Shown: positions 46,756 to 57,960 of the stretch, one piece after another
Position numbering within the stretch: the stretch's first letter is position 1
Layout: each line of letters opens with the position of its first letter
DNA from: Chitinophaga pinensis
GTDB taxonomy: Bacteria > Bacteroidota > Bacteroidia > Chitinophagales > CAMDFR01
Reading direction: 5' to 3'
Assembly: GCA_945897725.1 (NCBI GenBank)
Contig: CAMDFR010000008.1
Span: 1-64,000 of the forward strand
DNA length: 64,000 nt
Position numbers and translations under genes: made by a program
The notes under the pieces: generated by a model
Told to the model about the DNA's origin: nothing
Databases searched by the model: none
What the model saw: only the letters and a program-made list of their open reading frames with translations

Positions 46756-49116
46756 TTAGATTTTAAAATTCCAAGTAATGGAAGGTAAGATTGGAAACAG
46801 AGAAACTTGTTTTGCTTTGACATCTAAATTTCCTTGCGAAGCACTTCCATCAACACTATAGTAAATGAAGTAGGGATTTTTTCTGCTGTATACATTGTAA
46901 ATGCTTACTGCAATATCCGAATACCATTTTTTGTCCTTGATCACGTAGGTTAATGATACATCCCATCGATGATAAGGCACCAATCTATAACCATTTCTAT
47001 CACCATATTCATTCACTATTTGACCACCGATAAAATAACGACCAATAGGCAAGGTGGTGGTATTTCCAGTACCATAAACAAATACCGTAGAGAGATTTAA
47101 TTTTTTGGTCACATCCCATTGTAATACCACTGACAGATCATGTCTTCGATCGTATTTTGCTGGAAATTTTACACCATTGTTAAGTTCAGGAAATTTACGC
47201 CATGTATAAGACAATGTATAACCTATCCAACCAGTAAATTTACCTTTAGCTTTTTTGACAAAAAATTCGAGTCCATAGGCTTGCCCTTTGCCATAAGTAA
47301 ATCCATTTTCGGGATCTTGATCGATTTGCGCGACATAACTTTCACCAAACTCTATTTGGTTCGACATATCCTTATAATAAGCCTCTATCGATGTTTCGAA
47401 CATATCATCTTTATAATTTTGAAAATATCCTAAGGAATATTGAACAACCGTTTGCGGCTTTACTCTATCAGTACTAGGAACCCATACATCGAATGGAAGC
47501 GTGGTGGTAGAGTTAGACACAAGATGCATATACTGCTTATTGACCGTGATACCCGCTTTAATCGATATATTATTATTGATTCTGAAACGACTGCTGAAAC
47601 GAGGTTCTAGACCGCCATATGTTTTGATATTGTCGCTGCGAGTGAATTCTACAGTATCAATCACTCCGTTGTTACGATAGAATTTTTTGAAAGGTCCTGT
47701 AAAGGTAAAGCCCGAAAAACGTAAGCCTACATTCAATTTCAACCAATCCGTCACAGCAATATCATCCAAGATATAGGCTGCATATTCATGAGCTACTTTT
47801 AACTTATTTGCTTGTACATCGAAGGTAATATCTCCTACCTTACCTGTGGTAATGCTAGGTGTAAAACCATGATGGGTATAATTGACACCGAATTTAACAG
47901 CATTTCTGATGGTAGGAAAATAATCAAAATCGATAACCCCATTTACATCACGTACACCACTTTTTAGTTTGAATAAGATATCACCAAAACCAGCTGTTGC
48001 ATCAAAATTATAGTTATTGTAAATCAGTGATGTATTCATGAATAATTTGTCATTAAACAAATGATTCCAACGCATGGTGGCAGTAGCATTGCCCCATTTT
48101 AGGTTGGCATCAAAAGAGCCACCTTGATCTTTAAACGAGAAGGCATCACGACCAAAATAGCCGCTTAAGAACAATCGATCTTTATCAGAAAATTTATAAT
48201 TTATTTTACCATTCAAATCATAGAAATAATAGGAATTTCCTGCTAGTGATCCTCCTTGGTAGTTTTTGAGTAAAGCTTTTGAAAACAAGTCCACATAAGT
48301 TCTTCGAGCTGAAACAATGACAGAGCATTTTTCCTTTTTGATGGGCCCTTGAATCGTTAGTCGGGAAGCTAGTATCCCTATTCCACCATCTGCATGCCAC
48401 TTCTTCATATTTCCTTCCTTCATAGAAATATCAAGTACAGAAGAAGAACGTCCTCCAAAATTAGCAGGCATACCACCTTTGATCAGTGTGGTGTTTTTAA
48501 TGATATCTCCATTAAAAATAGAAAAGAATCCGAAGAGATGTCCCGGATTGTATACGACAGCATTATCCAACAATACAAGATTTTGATCTGGTCCTCCACC
48601 ACGAACATAAAAGCCACTATTCCCTTCCCCTGCACTCATCACACCGGGCAAGAGTTGAATAGCCCTCATTACATCTACTTCACCAAGTAAAGCGGGTAAT
48701 TTTTTTACATTTTCCATATTGAGCTCTACCCTACCCATATCGGTGCTTTCAACGTTTTTATCGCTTCGCTGCGCAATCACCACTACTTCTTTCGCCATGA
48801 TATCATTACTTACCATCTCTACATTTTTTTTGAGATTGGCCTCGATTTTTATCACAGATTCTTGAGAAGTATACCCTACATAAGTATATGATATGGTATA
48901 AGTACCGGCTGGGAGCGTCACAGAATAAAAACCATAATTATTAGCTACTACCCCTTGTTTGAGCTCCTTTACATAGACATTGGCACCAATCAAACCTTCA
49001 GAAGTTTTTATATCTCGGATAAATCCGCTAATGATAAACTTAGATTGAGAAAAAAGGCAAAGATTCAAGAATAAAAAGAGACAAAGAAGGATGTTTTTTT
49101 TGATGAGCTGATTCAT
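46756..49116 (-). CDS. TonB-dependent receptor with carboxypeptidase-like N-terminal domain
   Basis: A 786-residue outer-membrane importer. After a signal peptide (to about residue 24) come a regulatory-like beta domain (FIISGFIRDIKTSEGLIGAN), a plug (MRAIQLLPGVMSAGEGNSGF, GGMPANFGGRSSSVLDI), and a long 22-stranded barrel ending in the aromatic SITWNFKI. It lacks the SusC-type length of about 1000 residues and is better described as the class paired with DUF4249. Ligand unknown; peptides or chelated metals are typical for this class. Confidence 0.88.
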   Translation of the reverse strand: MNQLIKKNILLCLFLFLNLCLFSQSKFIISGFIRDIKTSEGLIGANVYVKELKQGVVANNYGFYSVTLPAGTYTISYTYVGYTSQESVIKIEANLKKNVEMVSNDIMAKEVVVIAQRSDKNVESTDMGRVELNMENVKKLPALLGEVDVMRAIQLLPGVMSAGEGNSGFYVRGGGPDQNLVLLDNAVVYNPGHLFGFFSIFNGDIIKNTTLIKGGMPANFGGRSSSVLDISMKEGNMKKWHADGGIGILASRLTIQGPIKKEKCSVIVSARRTYVDLFSKALLKNYQGGSLAGNSYYFYDLNGKINYKFSDKDRLFLSGYFGRDAFSFKDQGGSFDANLKWGNATATMRWNHLFNDKLFMNTSLIYNNYNFDATAGFGDILFKLKSGVRDVNGVIDFDYFPTIRNAVKFGVNYTHHGFTPSITTGKVGDITFDVQANKLKVAHEYAAYILDDIAVTDWLKLNVGLRFSGFTFTGPFKKFYRNNGVIDTVEFTRSDNIKTYGGLEPRFSSRFRINNNISIKAGITVNKQYMHLVSNSTTTLPFDVWVPSTDRVKPQTVVQYSLGYFQNYKDDMFETSIEAYYKDMSNQIEFGESYVAQIDQDPENGFTYGKGQAYGLEFFVKKAKGKFTGWIGYTLSYTWRKFPELNNGVKFPAKYDRRHDLSVVLQWDVTKKLNLSTVFVYGTGNTTTLPIGRYFIGGQIVNEYGDRNGYRLVPYHRWDVSLTYVIKDKKWYSDIAVSIYNVYSRKNPYFIYYSVDGSASQGNLDVKAKQVSLFPILPSITWNFKI

Positions 49117-49349
49117 GATATGTTCTTAGATAAATACATTACAAAATTACATAACTATAACGTTATACATAGGAAAAGGTTGAAGAATAGTCAAAAATAC
49201 CTTTTTTTAACAATTGGATAATAGAAAGGCTTGCTACCTGCCGTATTAAAAAATGACGGTCACATCAAAATCTAAGTCTCCTTTTTGATGAGATTTTGTA
49301 GCACTCTAATGGCGTTCGTTGAGTTTGTTTTCTTTACCAGAAAGGCATG

Positions 49350-51029
49350 TTATATTTTCTGAATATTAATGTACATCTTTTCTTGATTGATCACAAATTT
49401 TTTCACTTTGCGCACGCGCACGTCGAAGCTCGACCAATTCGTAGATGCCATGGCATAATCCTTCTTGCCATTTAAGTCGTAATAAAATCTCATTTGAAAA
49501 TTAGGAGCATCCGCTTTCCATTTATAATAAATCGTTTTCATGAATTTATTTTTATCCTCAATTTTATAAATCAAGGTTGGAATTTCCGGGTGTTTTAAAT
49601 ATTGCTCAAACAATGGCCTTAGGCTCTTCCTAGACCTAGATTCAAAGTATCTAACCACATCATTATAATCGATATTTTTGAGTTTAAATGTTTTGGAAGC
49701 AAAGTCATGAATCATGCCGAACCAAAGAGAATCATTATTTACAACTGTTCTTAAGGTGTTTAAAAAGAGGCAGGACTTATTATACATATCACCTGCTCCT
49801 TCATTATTTACCCCATATTTTCCTTGAATGGGTTCTTTGTTAGCAACGCCCTTTTGCTTTGCATGGATATAATCTTGGGCTTTCTTTTTGCCGTATAATT
49901 CTTCCACATAAACGGACTCGGAATAGGTGCAAAAACCTTCATGTATCCATAAATCTGCTAGGTCTTTACAGCTCACACTGTTGCCCCACCATTCATGACC
50001 AGATTCGTGTATAATGATGTAATCGAAGTCTAATCCAATGCCTGAAAAATCTCGACCATCATAGCCAATTTTGTATTTATTCCCATAGGCAATGGCACCT
50101 TGATGTTCCATTCCTAAATATGGGGTTTCTACCAAGGCATAACCATCGTTCCAAAAAGGATAAGGCCCGAAATACTTTTCATAGCATGCCATCATCGGCT
50201 TTACTTGCGTAAATTGTTTTTTGGCTTTCTCCAAATTATATGGCAGCACATAGTAGTCCAAGGCTAAGTCTGTTGTCATTTCCGTGCTATGATAAGCATC
50301 AGAAAAGTGCATATAATTTCCGATATTGAGTGTCACATTATAGTTATTGATGGGATAAGATACCTTCCAAGTGGTCGTTCTTGTGCTATCTATATTTTTA
50401 GTATCAGTCAACATCATACCATTGCCTACAAATTGTAAATCTGAAGGAATCGTACAAGTAATTTTCATACTATCTGGTTCATCACTCAACTCATCTTTGC
50501 ATGGCCACCAAAGACTTGCCCCAGTTCCTTCACAAGCCACCGCTATCCAATCCTTGCCATCGTTGTCCTTCGCCCAAACAAAACCACCATCCCAAGGGGC
50601 TCTTTTTGCCTTGATGGGTACACCATGATACACGATTCGAATTTTATCTTTGGACTTCGGCAAAATACTTTTGTCCATGGTGACAAAGATGGCATTTCCA
50701 TCTCTTCTATAGATCAAGGGAATTTCATTATGCTCAATCTTGTCGATGACCATATTTTCAAACAAATCGATTTGAAGGCTATCAAACTTTTTATTGGCAG
50801 TGAAGTACATCGTATTATAGCCAGAAATTGATTTATCAGCGACATTTAGTTTGATGTTCAAATCATAAAAATTGACATCATAGCAAGTTCTTTCGGGCCT
50901 TAAGCCGCCTCTGAGCGAATCGGAATGGGAGAAAGAAGCGGGCATGCCATCTAATAGTTGCGCACGAACGACACTACAAAACATAATAAATGTTAATAGC
51001 AGCGTGTATTTAATTGAACCTTTTCTCAT
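49350..51029 (-). CDS. Exported M1 family metallopeptidase (aminopeptidase)
   Basis: A 559-residue zinc aminopeptidase. The ATG at 51029 gives a signal peptide (MRKGSIKYTLLLTFIMFCSVV, split by the cut near AQ). Zinc ligands are in HESGHEWWG at 341-349 and Glu364 in WIHEGFCTYSE. The substrate N-terminus loop GMEHQG at 306-311 replaces the classical GAMEN. The beta-sheet N-terminal domain is normal, but the helical C-terminal domain is short, which is typical of the compact M1 proteins of Bacteroidota. Likely periplasmic or outer-membrane, trimming peptides. It is divergent from the phosphoesterase gene. Confidence 0.88.
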   Translation of the reverse strand: MRKGSIKYTLLLTFIMFCSVVRAQLLDGMPASFSHSDSLRGGLRPERTCYDVNFYDLNIKLNVADKSISGYNTMYFTANKKFDSLQIDLFENMVIDKIEHNEIPLIYRRDGNAIFVTMDKSILPKSKDKIRIVYHGVPIKAKRAPWDGGFVWAKDNDGKDWIAVACEGTGASLWWPCKDELSDEPDSMKITCTIPSDLQFVGNGMMLTDTKNIDSTRTTTWKVSYPINNYNVTLNIGNYMHFSDAYHSTEMTTDLALDYYVLPYNLEKAKKQFTQVKPMMACYEKYFGPYPFWNDGYALVETPYLGMEHQGAIAYGNKYKIGYDGRDFSGIGLDFDYIIIHESGHEWWGNSVSCKDLADLWIHEGFCTYSESVYVEELYGKKKAQDYIHAKQKGVANKEPIQGKYGVNNEGAGDMYNKSCLFLNTLRTVVNNDSLWFGMIHDFASKTFKLKNIDYNDVVRYFESRSRKSLRPLFEQYLKHPEIPTLIYKIEDKNKFMKTIYYKWKADAPNFQMRFYYDLNGKKDYAMASTNWSSFDVRVRKVKKFVINQEKMYINIQKI

Positions 51030-51092
51030 TTCCTTATGTAATAATAACTTTGACAAACAATTTACCTCTCAAAAATACAACACTCAATTTCA

Positions 51093-52352
51093 ATGGCGAA
51101 ACTTTATTTTTTTAGCATACTTTTCATCATCCTCTATGCCTCTATTGAAGTGTATGCTTTTCAAGCGTTTAGAACAGTTGCCGCCGCATGGTCGTCGTGG
51201 CCAAGAAGGATCACATACCTCTTGTATTGGTCTATCATCATCCTTGGCTTTGTTTTTTGGATTTTAAGAATGACGGGTAATTTTGACCACATGCCAAAAG
51301 CCATGAAGACATGGGGTTCAGGTATATTTATCACAGCTCTTTTCTGTAAACTCATTATAATTTTATTTATGTTGGGGGACGATGCCATTAGGTTAACAAA
51401 ATGGATTTCACTAAAGTATAATGGCTCCAATACCTCTATTTCAGGGTCATCTGATGCAAAAATATCTCGCTCTACATTTATTTCTACAGCAGCCATTCTT
51501 ACTGCTGGTATTCCATTTTATTTCAGCATGAAAGGAATCTTTATTGATGCCTTAAATTTTAAATTACGAACAGTCAAAATTCCACTCAAGAATTTACCCA
51601 AAAGTTTTGAGGGATTTAAAATCGCACAGATCTCAGATATTCATAGTGGAAGTTTGAATGATTTAAAAAAAGTAAAACATGGCATTGATATGTTGAATGG
51701 CTTAAAGGCTGATGTCATTTTTTTTACTGGAGATTTGGTGAATGATATAGCCACCGAAGTAGTAGAATTCAAAGAATTATTTGCATCCTTAAAAGCAAAG
51801 CATGGTGTGATGTCGATCACTGGCAATCATGATTATGGCGATTATGTAAACTGGGATAGCAAGGAAGCAAAACAACAAAACCTGAATGACTTGATTCAGC
51901 ATCACAAAGACATGGGTTGGGATATTTTAATGAATGAGCATCGCTTTATTGAACATGAGGATGGTAAATTGGCTATTATCGGCATAGAAAATTATGGCGA
52001 AAATCTAAGATTTCCTAAGTATGGTAAAATGGATAAAGCCTATCCTGGCGTTGAAAATGCGGATGTGAAGCTTTTATTGTCTCATGATCCATCGCATTGG
52101 GATGGACAGGTAAGGAAAGAATATCCAGACATCGACGTTATGTTTGCTGGACATACCCATGGATTTCAAATGGGCATAGAAAACAAATACTTCAAATGGA
52201 GCCCTTCTAAATTTGTCTATAAACAATGGGCAGGTCTTTACCAGGAAGGCAAACAGTTCTTGTATGTCAATCGCGGTTTTGGTTTTCTTGGCTATCCAGG
52301 TAGAATTGGTATTTTACCAGAAGTTACTTTGATTGAACTTGTTCAAGGATAA
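51093..52352 (+). CDS. Membrane-anchored metallophosphoesterase (YkuE-like)
   Basis: A 419-residue protein with three or four N-terminal membrane segments (residues 1-110), a linker, then a calcineurin-like phosphoesterase domain from about residue 170. Metal-binding motifs are DIHSG, GDLVND, GNHDYG, SHDPSHWD and GHTHGFQMG. A short hydrophobic stretch just before the domain (STAAILTAGIPFYFSMKG) resembles a twin-arginine-free anchor. YkuE-type relatives are believed to act on cell-envelope or lipid phosphates; the substrate is unknown here. Confidence 0.85.
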   Translation: MAKLYFFSILFIILYASIEVYAFQAFRTVAAAWSSWPRRITYLLYWSIIILGFVFWILRMTGNFDHMPKAMKTWGSGIFITALFCKLIIILFMLGDDAIRLTKWISLKYNGSNTSISGSSDAKISRSTFISTAAILTAGIPFYFSMKGIFIDALNFKLRTVKIPLKNLPKSFEGFKIAQISDIHSGSLNDLKKVKHGIDMLNGLKADVIFFTGDLVNDIATEVVEFKELFASLKAKHGVMSITGNHDYGDYVNWDSKEAKQQNLNDLIQHHKDMGWDILMNEHRFIEHEDGKLAIIGIENYGENLRFPKYGKMDKAYPGVENADVKLLLSHDPSHWDGQVRKEYPDIDVMFAGHTHGFQMGIENKYFKWSPSKFVYKQWAGLYQEGKQFLYVNRGFGFLGYPGRIGILPEVTLIELVQG

Positions 52353-52499
52353 GTGGCATCCAACCTGATTTAAGGATATTCGGTAAAAGATTTAGTGACC
52401 GCATTTCAGCCCCGTTTCTTCTTATTTACAAACATTTTATACGTTGATAAAAAACGTGGATGGCTACTGGATTCTAAATAATTTAGCCTTCTAAATTAA

Positions 52500-54785
52500 G
52501 TGTTTGTGAAGTTAAAATTTTATTCGATTTCAATTCTTATTTGTATACTATCAATTAGCTTGCAAAGCTATGCACAAAAAAGCGTAGGAACCATCAAAGG
52601 CTTTGTGTATGATTCAAAAAGTGCTGAGCCACTTCCCTATGCAAATGTGCAATTGGTTGGAAGCAGTCAGGTTGCTGTCACCGATATCAATGGTTTTTTC
52701 AATTTGCCGAATGTAAACGTAGGAAGCTATAAACTCTTAATCAAGTTTATTGGCTATAATATGGATTCATCGATTGTTAGTGTTGAAGAAAATAAAACAA
52801 GCAATCTAAAATTGTTTCTCAAGGAGTCTGAAACCACACTGAATGAGATAAAAATTGACGTAAAGAAACAAGAACGAAAAACTCAAACGCAGGTTTCTAC
52901 AATTTCCTTCAATGCCAAAACGATTAACAAGATACCTACCATTGGTGGTGAACCAGAATTAGCACAATTCTTACAAATTATTCCAGGGGTGGTCTTTACG
53001 GGAGACCAAGGTGGACAAATTTACATTCGTGGAGGTGGTGCCATCAATACCCTTTTCTTGTTGGATGGAATGCCCGTATATAATCCTTTTCATTCCATAG
53101 GCTTATATTCTGTTTATGAATCGGAAATCATCAAAAATGTGGATGTATTGACTGGAGGCTTTCCTGCGGAATATGGCAACAGAACGACTGCGGTAATAGA
53201 TGTTACAACACGTGATGGTAATAAAAAGAAAATTTCTGGTAAGCTTAGTGCCAATACTTTCATGAGCAAAGCCATATTAGAAGGACCTTTATGGAAGTTT
53301 AAGGAAGATAGAGGTAATGGTACCTTCATTTTGACGGGAAAATATTCCTATATAGATAAATCTTCAAAAGCGATTTATCCTTGGGTAAAGGAAGGCATTC
53401 CTTATAAGTTTAGAGATGTTTATGGTAAGTTAAATTTCAATACCAAATCTGGAAGTAAGTTCAATCTTTTTGGTTTCAATTTTAGAGACAAGGCCACTTT
53501 TAATAAAGTTTCAGAAACGGGTTGGAATGCTTGGGGCATGGGCGCCAATTTTATTTTAGTTCCTATCAAGGGTAAGTTTTTCTTAAACATGCTATTCAAT
53601 TATTCCAACTATTCTTTAAATCAAATAGAAGCAGATGGCAGACCTAGAAATTCTTCCATTGGTGGATTTAACTTGGGTATGAACTTTACCTACTACGTAA
53701 AAAATGGAGATTTAAAATATGGTATTCAAGTAACCGGATTTAAAACCATCTTTGAATTCTCTAATCAGTTGGGCATTAAGATTGATCAAAATCAAAACAC
53801 CACCGAAATGGCTGCTTATGCCACCTTCCGTAAAACCTTCGGGAAATTGGTGTTAGAACCAGGCATTAGAATTCAATATTATGGATCCTTAGGAGAGATT
53901 TCTCCAGAACCAAGACTGCGTATGAAATTCAATTTCCATGATCGTTTTAGAATGAAAATAGCTACGGGGCTCTATTCCCAAAACTTAATTAGCACGAAAT
54001 CGGATAGAGATATTGTGAATCTTTTTAGTGGATTTTTATCTGGACCAGAAGAGGAATTGCTAAAAATTGATGGTAATGCAGCGAAGAGTAAATTACAACA
54101 TGCGGTTCACGCGATTCTTGGTTTTGAATATGAACCAGTAAACAATCTGACCATTAATGTTGAACCCTATTATATCTATAATTGGCAATTGATAAATATC
54201 AATAGAAATAAATTGTTTCAGAGTGATCCAAATTATATGATTGAGAAAGGAAGCTCTTATGGAATTGATTTTTTATTAAAATTCGAAACAAAGCGATTGT
54301 TCCTATGGGGTGGATATTCTCTAGCATGGGTAAAGAGAAATGACGGAACACAAGTTTATCCAACCAATTTCGATAGAAGAAATAATATCAATTTGGCTGG
54401 CTCCTACAGCTTTGGTAAAAAATTAAATTGGGAAGTAAGTTTGAGATTCAATTTCGGAAGTGGTTTTCCATTTACACGAACGGCTGGCTTCTACGAAGAC
54501 CTGCAACTCAGCAACAACGTGAATACAAACATCAATGGAGAGAATGGACAATTAGGCATCTTATATGAGAACAAATTAAATCAAGGTAGATTACCACTAT
54601 ACCATCGATTGGATCTTGGTTTAAAAAAGAAATGGAAGATTGGTAAGAATCTAGAAATAGAATCTAATATTAGCCTAAGCAATGTCTATGATAGAAAAAA
54701 TATTTTTTATATCAATAGAGTTACTCAAGAAAAAATATATCAACTGCCAATACTACCAACGATTGGAATATCGTTTAAGTTTTAA
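52500..54785 (+). CDS. TonB-dependent receptor, second copy
   Basis: A 761-residue outer-membrane receptor with a likely GTG start at 52500 (a second in-frame GTG lies two codons later). The layout is the same as for the other receptor: signal peptide to about residue 25, carboxypeptidase-like domain (GTIKGFVYDSKSAEPLPYANV), plug (FLQIIPGVVFTGDQGGQIYI, TGGFPAEYGNRTTAVIDV) and barrel ending in LPTIGISFKF. No DUF4249 gene follows; instead the TPR protein begins 50 bases on. Ligand unknown. Confidence 0.86.
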   Translation: MFVKLKFYSISILICILSISLQSYAQKSVGTIKGFVYDSKSAEPLPYANVQLVGSSQVAVTDINGFFNLPNVNVGSYKLLIKFIGYNMDSSIVSVEENKTSNLKLFLKESETTLNEIKIDVKKQERKTQTQVSTISFNAKTINKIPTIGGEPELAQFLQIIPGVVFTGDQGGQIYIRGGGAINTLFLLDGMPVYNPFHSIGLYSVYESEIIKNVDVLTGGFPAEYGNRTTAVIDVTTRDGNKKKISGKLSANTFMSKAILEGPLWKFKEDRGNGTFILTGKYSYIDKSSKAIYPWVKEGIPYKFRDVYGKLNFNTKSGSKFNLFGFNFRDKATFNKVSETGWNAWGMGANFILVPIKGKFFLNMLFNYSNYSLNQIEADGRPRNSSIGGFNLGMNFTYYVKNGDLKYGIQVTGFKTIFEFSNQLGIKIDQNQNTTEMAAYATFRKTFGKLVLEPGIRIQYYGSLGEISPEPRLRMKFNFHDRFRMKIATGLYSQNLISTKSDRDIVNLFSGFLSGPEEELLKIDGNAAKSKLQHAVHAILGFEYEPVNNLTINVEPYYIYNWQLININRNKLFQSDPNYMIEKGSSYGIDFLLKFETKRLFLWGGYSLAWVKRNDGTQVYPTNFDRRNNINLAGSYSFGKKLNWEVSLRFNFGSGFPFTRTAGFYEDLQLSNNVNTNINGENGQLGILYENKLNQGRLPLYHRLDLGLKKKWKIGKNLEIESNISLSNVYDRKNIFYINRVTQEKIYQLPILPTIGISFKF

Positions 54786-54835
54786 GAAATAAATTGAAGT
54801 CATTACTGAAATGATCATACAATAGCAAAACACAC

Positions 54836-57800
54836 ATGAGAAAACTAACCATCATTTGCTTCTCTTTATGGATGTTCCAAACCTCGCTTTTTGCACAGGA
54901 AAGCCTTGGAATGACAGATAGAGATGCTCATTATAAAAAGGGAACAGAACTGCTTGAAAGCAAACAACTGCTCGCAGCTAGGAAAGAATTTGAATGCTTT
55001 CTTTCTGAATTCAAACCTGCTCATCAAACGGCCGAGTACCTCAAAGTGAGTAATGCGATTTACTATATCGGGGCTATTGCAGTGGATTTGCATCAGCCAG
55101 ATGCAGAAAAAATTTTGCTAGATTATATTCATAATTTTCATGAAACCTCTCTCCGCAGATTGGCATACTATCAATTAGGCAAATGGTATAATCAAGAAGG
55201 TAAATATGATGAATCGATTGTTTGGTTCGAAAAGGTGACGAAGAAAGATTTGAGCAACCAACAAAGAACAGCCTACAGCTTTAAGTTAGGCTATGCATAC
55301 TTTTTAAATAAGGAATTCGACAAAGCAAAACCTCTTTTTAAAGAAGTGAAATCATTTGAGAATATCTATCAAAATGATGCCAACTACTATTATGGCTATA
55401 TCTCCTTCTCAGAAGGTGAGTATACTGCCGCACAAACGAGCTTCGAAACGATACAAAGTATTGATCACTATAAAAATTTAGTACCTTACTATTTGGCTCA
55501 AATTTATTTTATGAAGAAAAACTATGACAAGGTCATAGCCTACACAGAGCCTTATCTTAAAGACAATAGCTTAAAGTATCAAAGCGAAATTCAATATATC
55601 GTTGGACAATCCTATTACTATAAACAAGACTATGCAAAGGCTGCACCTCTGCTAAAATCCTATATTGATAAAACACCAAAAGTAAAAAAGGAAAGCATTT
55701 ACCAATTGGCCTTCACACAATATAAGATAGGCAACTATGCAGACGCTATCAAAAACTTTAAACAATTGAACGTAGTGGAAGATTCTTTAGGTCAAAATTC
55801 TTTTTATACACTTGCTAATTGCTATTTAAAAATAGGAGAAACAGATAATGCAAAAACTGCTTTTGCTCAAGCGGCGCGCATGGATTTTGACCAAAGTATT
55901 AAAGAAATCGCTGCCGCTAATTATATCAAACTTTCTTATGAATCGGAAGACTTTTCTACTGTGGTAGTTCAAGCTCCAGTATTCTTAAACACCTTTACAA
56001 AAAGTACAGAAGCAGATGATATCACAGTAATTTTAGCGACTTCGCTGTTACAAACAAAAAATTATAAAGAAGCCATTAGGGTAATAGAAAGTACCAAGAA
56101 TAAAAATGCTGTATTAAATAAGGCATACCAACAAGTCACCTATTATCAAGCAGTAGCGGTGTTTAATGATAAGGATTATGAAGAAAGCCTCCTGCTACTG
56201 AATAAATCTTTGAGCTTTCCCTTGGATAAGAATATTCAAGGCGAGGCCTTATTTCTCAAAGGCGAAATCTATTATATCTCCAATGATTATCCAAAAGCTA
56301 TTCTAGAATTTGGGAAGTATCTACAAATTGCCAATATTGAGAAAATAGGCAATGCTAATACCAATGCATTCAAAGCATATTATGGTCAAGGCTATGCATA
56401 TTTAAAACAAAAACAATACTTGGCAGCTATTCAACCTTTCCAAAATGCTGTGAACGCATATGGGCAGTCTCAAACAAACGATAAGTCAGCTTTATATGAT
56501 GCTTATACCAGATTAGCTGATTGCCAATACATGACCAAAGATTTGAATAATGCTGCCAATAATTACCAAAAAGTATGGAATGAAAGTTCATCAAATAAAG
56601 ACTATACACTTTTTCAACTTTCGATGATTCAAGGTTTCCAAAAAAAATATGGCGACAAAGTCACCAACCTAAAAAATCTGGTAAGCAATTATCCCAATTC
56701 TGCCTATGCAGAAAACGCCTTGTATGAAATTGGAATCACACAACAACAAGATTTAGAAGATCCACAAAGTGCCTTGCTAAGCTATTCTCAGCTAACAAAA
56801 AATTATCCAAGCAGTAAATACAGAGCAGATGCATTAATGCATATTGGCTTGATCAATTTTAATCTTGGTAATAATGAAAAGGCGATGACTTATTATAAAG
56901 AAGTGGTGACAAATTATCCGAAGTCTGAAGAACAAAAAGATGCGCTCTCTATTATTCAAGAAATTTATGTCGACATGGGGAATCCATCTGGATATATTGA
57001 ATACCTCAATCAAATCGGTTACGATATATCTACCTCGGTGCAAGATTCGCTGTATTTTAGACCTGGTGAAGATCGATACATGAGTAGCGATTATAACAAC
57101 GCCATCAGCTCACTCGAAAGCTATGTTTCGAAATTCCCTAGTGGTTTTTTTGCTCTGAAAGCTCAATACTATTTAGGGGACAGCTACTTTAAATTAAATA
57201 AATACAATGAAGCTGTACAACATTATGATATCGTTGTAAGCAATGGCCCTAGTTCATACTATGAGAAAGCCCTAAATCGTGCTGCGCTGCTATGTTTCCA
57301 GAGCCTGAAAGATTATGAAAAAGCACGTCGATTCTATGCTTTGCTATATGAATTGAATAAAAACAAAACAGATGAATTTGGAATGTTGATGAATGTATTG
57401 CGCAGTAGTTACCTTTCAAAATCAGATAATGATGTCATTAAATATGCCGATTTGATGGTCTTCAACAGTACTGCTTCTGCCACCGATAAGTTAGAAGCAA
57501 GATACTATAAAGCTTCTGTCCTATTAGATAAATCAGATTGGGACAATGCTTTGTTGGAGTATACTGAAGTGGCAAGTGGTAAAGTGAGTGAACAAACAGC
57601 CGAATCAAATTATTATCTGGCCTATCTTCTCAACAAAAAGGGCTTGTTTCAAAACTCCTTAGATAAAGCATTTGAGGTGAAAGAGAAGGTAGAAGGCTAT
57701 GATTATTGGTTGGCAAAATTGTTTATTTTAATTGGCGACAATTATGCGGCGCTGCAAGATTTCTATCAAGCCAAGGCAACTTACGAAAGTATCCTAGAAA

Positions 57801-57949
57801 ACTATAAAGGTGATAAGGATTTGATCGAGGAAGCCAAAAACAAATTACAACAAGCAAAAGACGCAGAGTTGCTGAAATCTAAAATAGACATCAGCAACGG
57901 AACAGAGACAAAAATTGAAGTTGAGAAAATTGATACGCCGAACCCTTAA
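54836..57949 (+). CDS. Large TPR protein, probably periplasmic
   Basis: A 1037-residue protein with a signal peptide (SLWMFQTSLFAQ, to about residue 20) and at least a dozen degenerate tetratricopeptide repeats over nearly its whole length. Examples are RLAYYQLGKWYNQEGKYDES, YLALQSFETI-like helices and SNYYLAYLLNKKGLFQNSLD. The repeats fall into groups separated by less regular stretches. The C-terminal 40 residues are charged. It heads a four-gene same-strand run and probably acts as a scaffold in the envelope, near the barrel protein encoded next. Confidence 0.82.
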   Translation: MRKLTIICFSLWMFQTSLFAQESLGMTDRDAHYKKGTELLESKQLLAARKEFECFLSEFKPAHQTAEYLKVSNAIYYIGAIAVDLHQPDAEKILLDYIHNFHETSLRRLAYYQLGKWYNQEGKYDESIVWFEKVTKKDLSNQQRTAYSFKLGYAYFLNKEFDKAKPLFKEVKSFENIYQNDANYYYGYISFSEGEYTAAQTSFETIQSIDHYKNLVPYYLAQIYFMKKNYDKVIAYTEPYLKDNSLKYQSEIQYIVGQSYYYKQDYAKAAPLLKSYIDKTPKVKKESIYQLAFTQYKIGNYADAIKNFKQLNVVEDSLGQNSFYTLANCYLKIGETDNAKTAFAQAARMDFDQSIKEIAAANYIKLSYESEDFSTVVVQAPVFLNTFTKSTEADDITVILATSLLQTKNYKEAIRVIESTKNKNAVLNKAYQQVTYYQAVAVFNDKDYEESLLLLNKSLSFPLDKNIQGEALFLKGEIYYISNDYPKAILEFGKYLQIANIEKIGNANTNAFKAYYGQGYAYLKQKQYLAAIQPFQNAVNAYGQSQTNDKSALYDAYTRLADCQYMTKDLNNAANNYQKVWNESSSNKDYTLFQLSMIQGFQKKYGDKVTNLKNLVSNYPNSAYAENALYEIGITQQQDLEDPQSALLSYSQLTKNYPSSKYRADALMHIGLINFNLGNNEKAMTYYKEVVTNYPKSEEQKDALSIIQEIYVDMGNPSGYIEYLNQIGYDISTSVQDSLYFRPGEDRYMSSDYNNAISSLESYVSKFPSGFFALKAQYYLGDSYFKLNKYNEAVQHYDIVVSNGPSSYYEKALNRAALLCFQSLKDYEKARRFYALLYELNKNKTDEFGMLMNVLRSSYLSKSDNDVIKYADLMVFNSTASATDKLEARYYKASVLLDKSDWDNALLEYTEVASGKVSEQTAESNYYLAYLLNKKGLFQNSLDKAFEVKEKVEGYDYWLAKLFILIGDNYAALQDFYQAKATYESILENYKGDKDLIEEAKNKLQQAKDAELLKSKIDISNGTETKIEVEKIDTPNP

Positions 57950-57960
57950 AAGGTTAAATT

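Noticed and set aside
46756-54785. BtuB among the two TonB receptors
   Set aside because: Neither is near a cobalamin riboswitch and both have the carboxypeptidase-like N-terminal domain; one is paired with DUF4249. Neither can be excluded as a B12 receptor, but there is no positive evidence.
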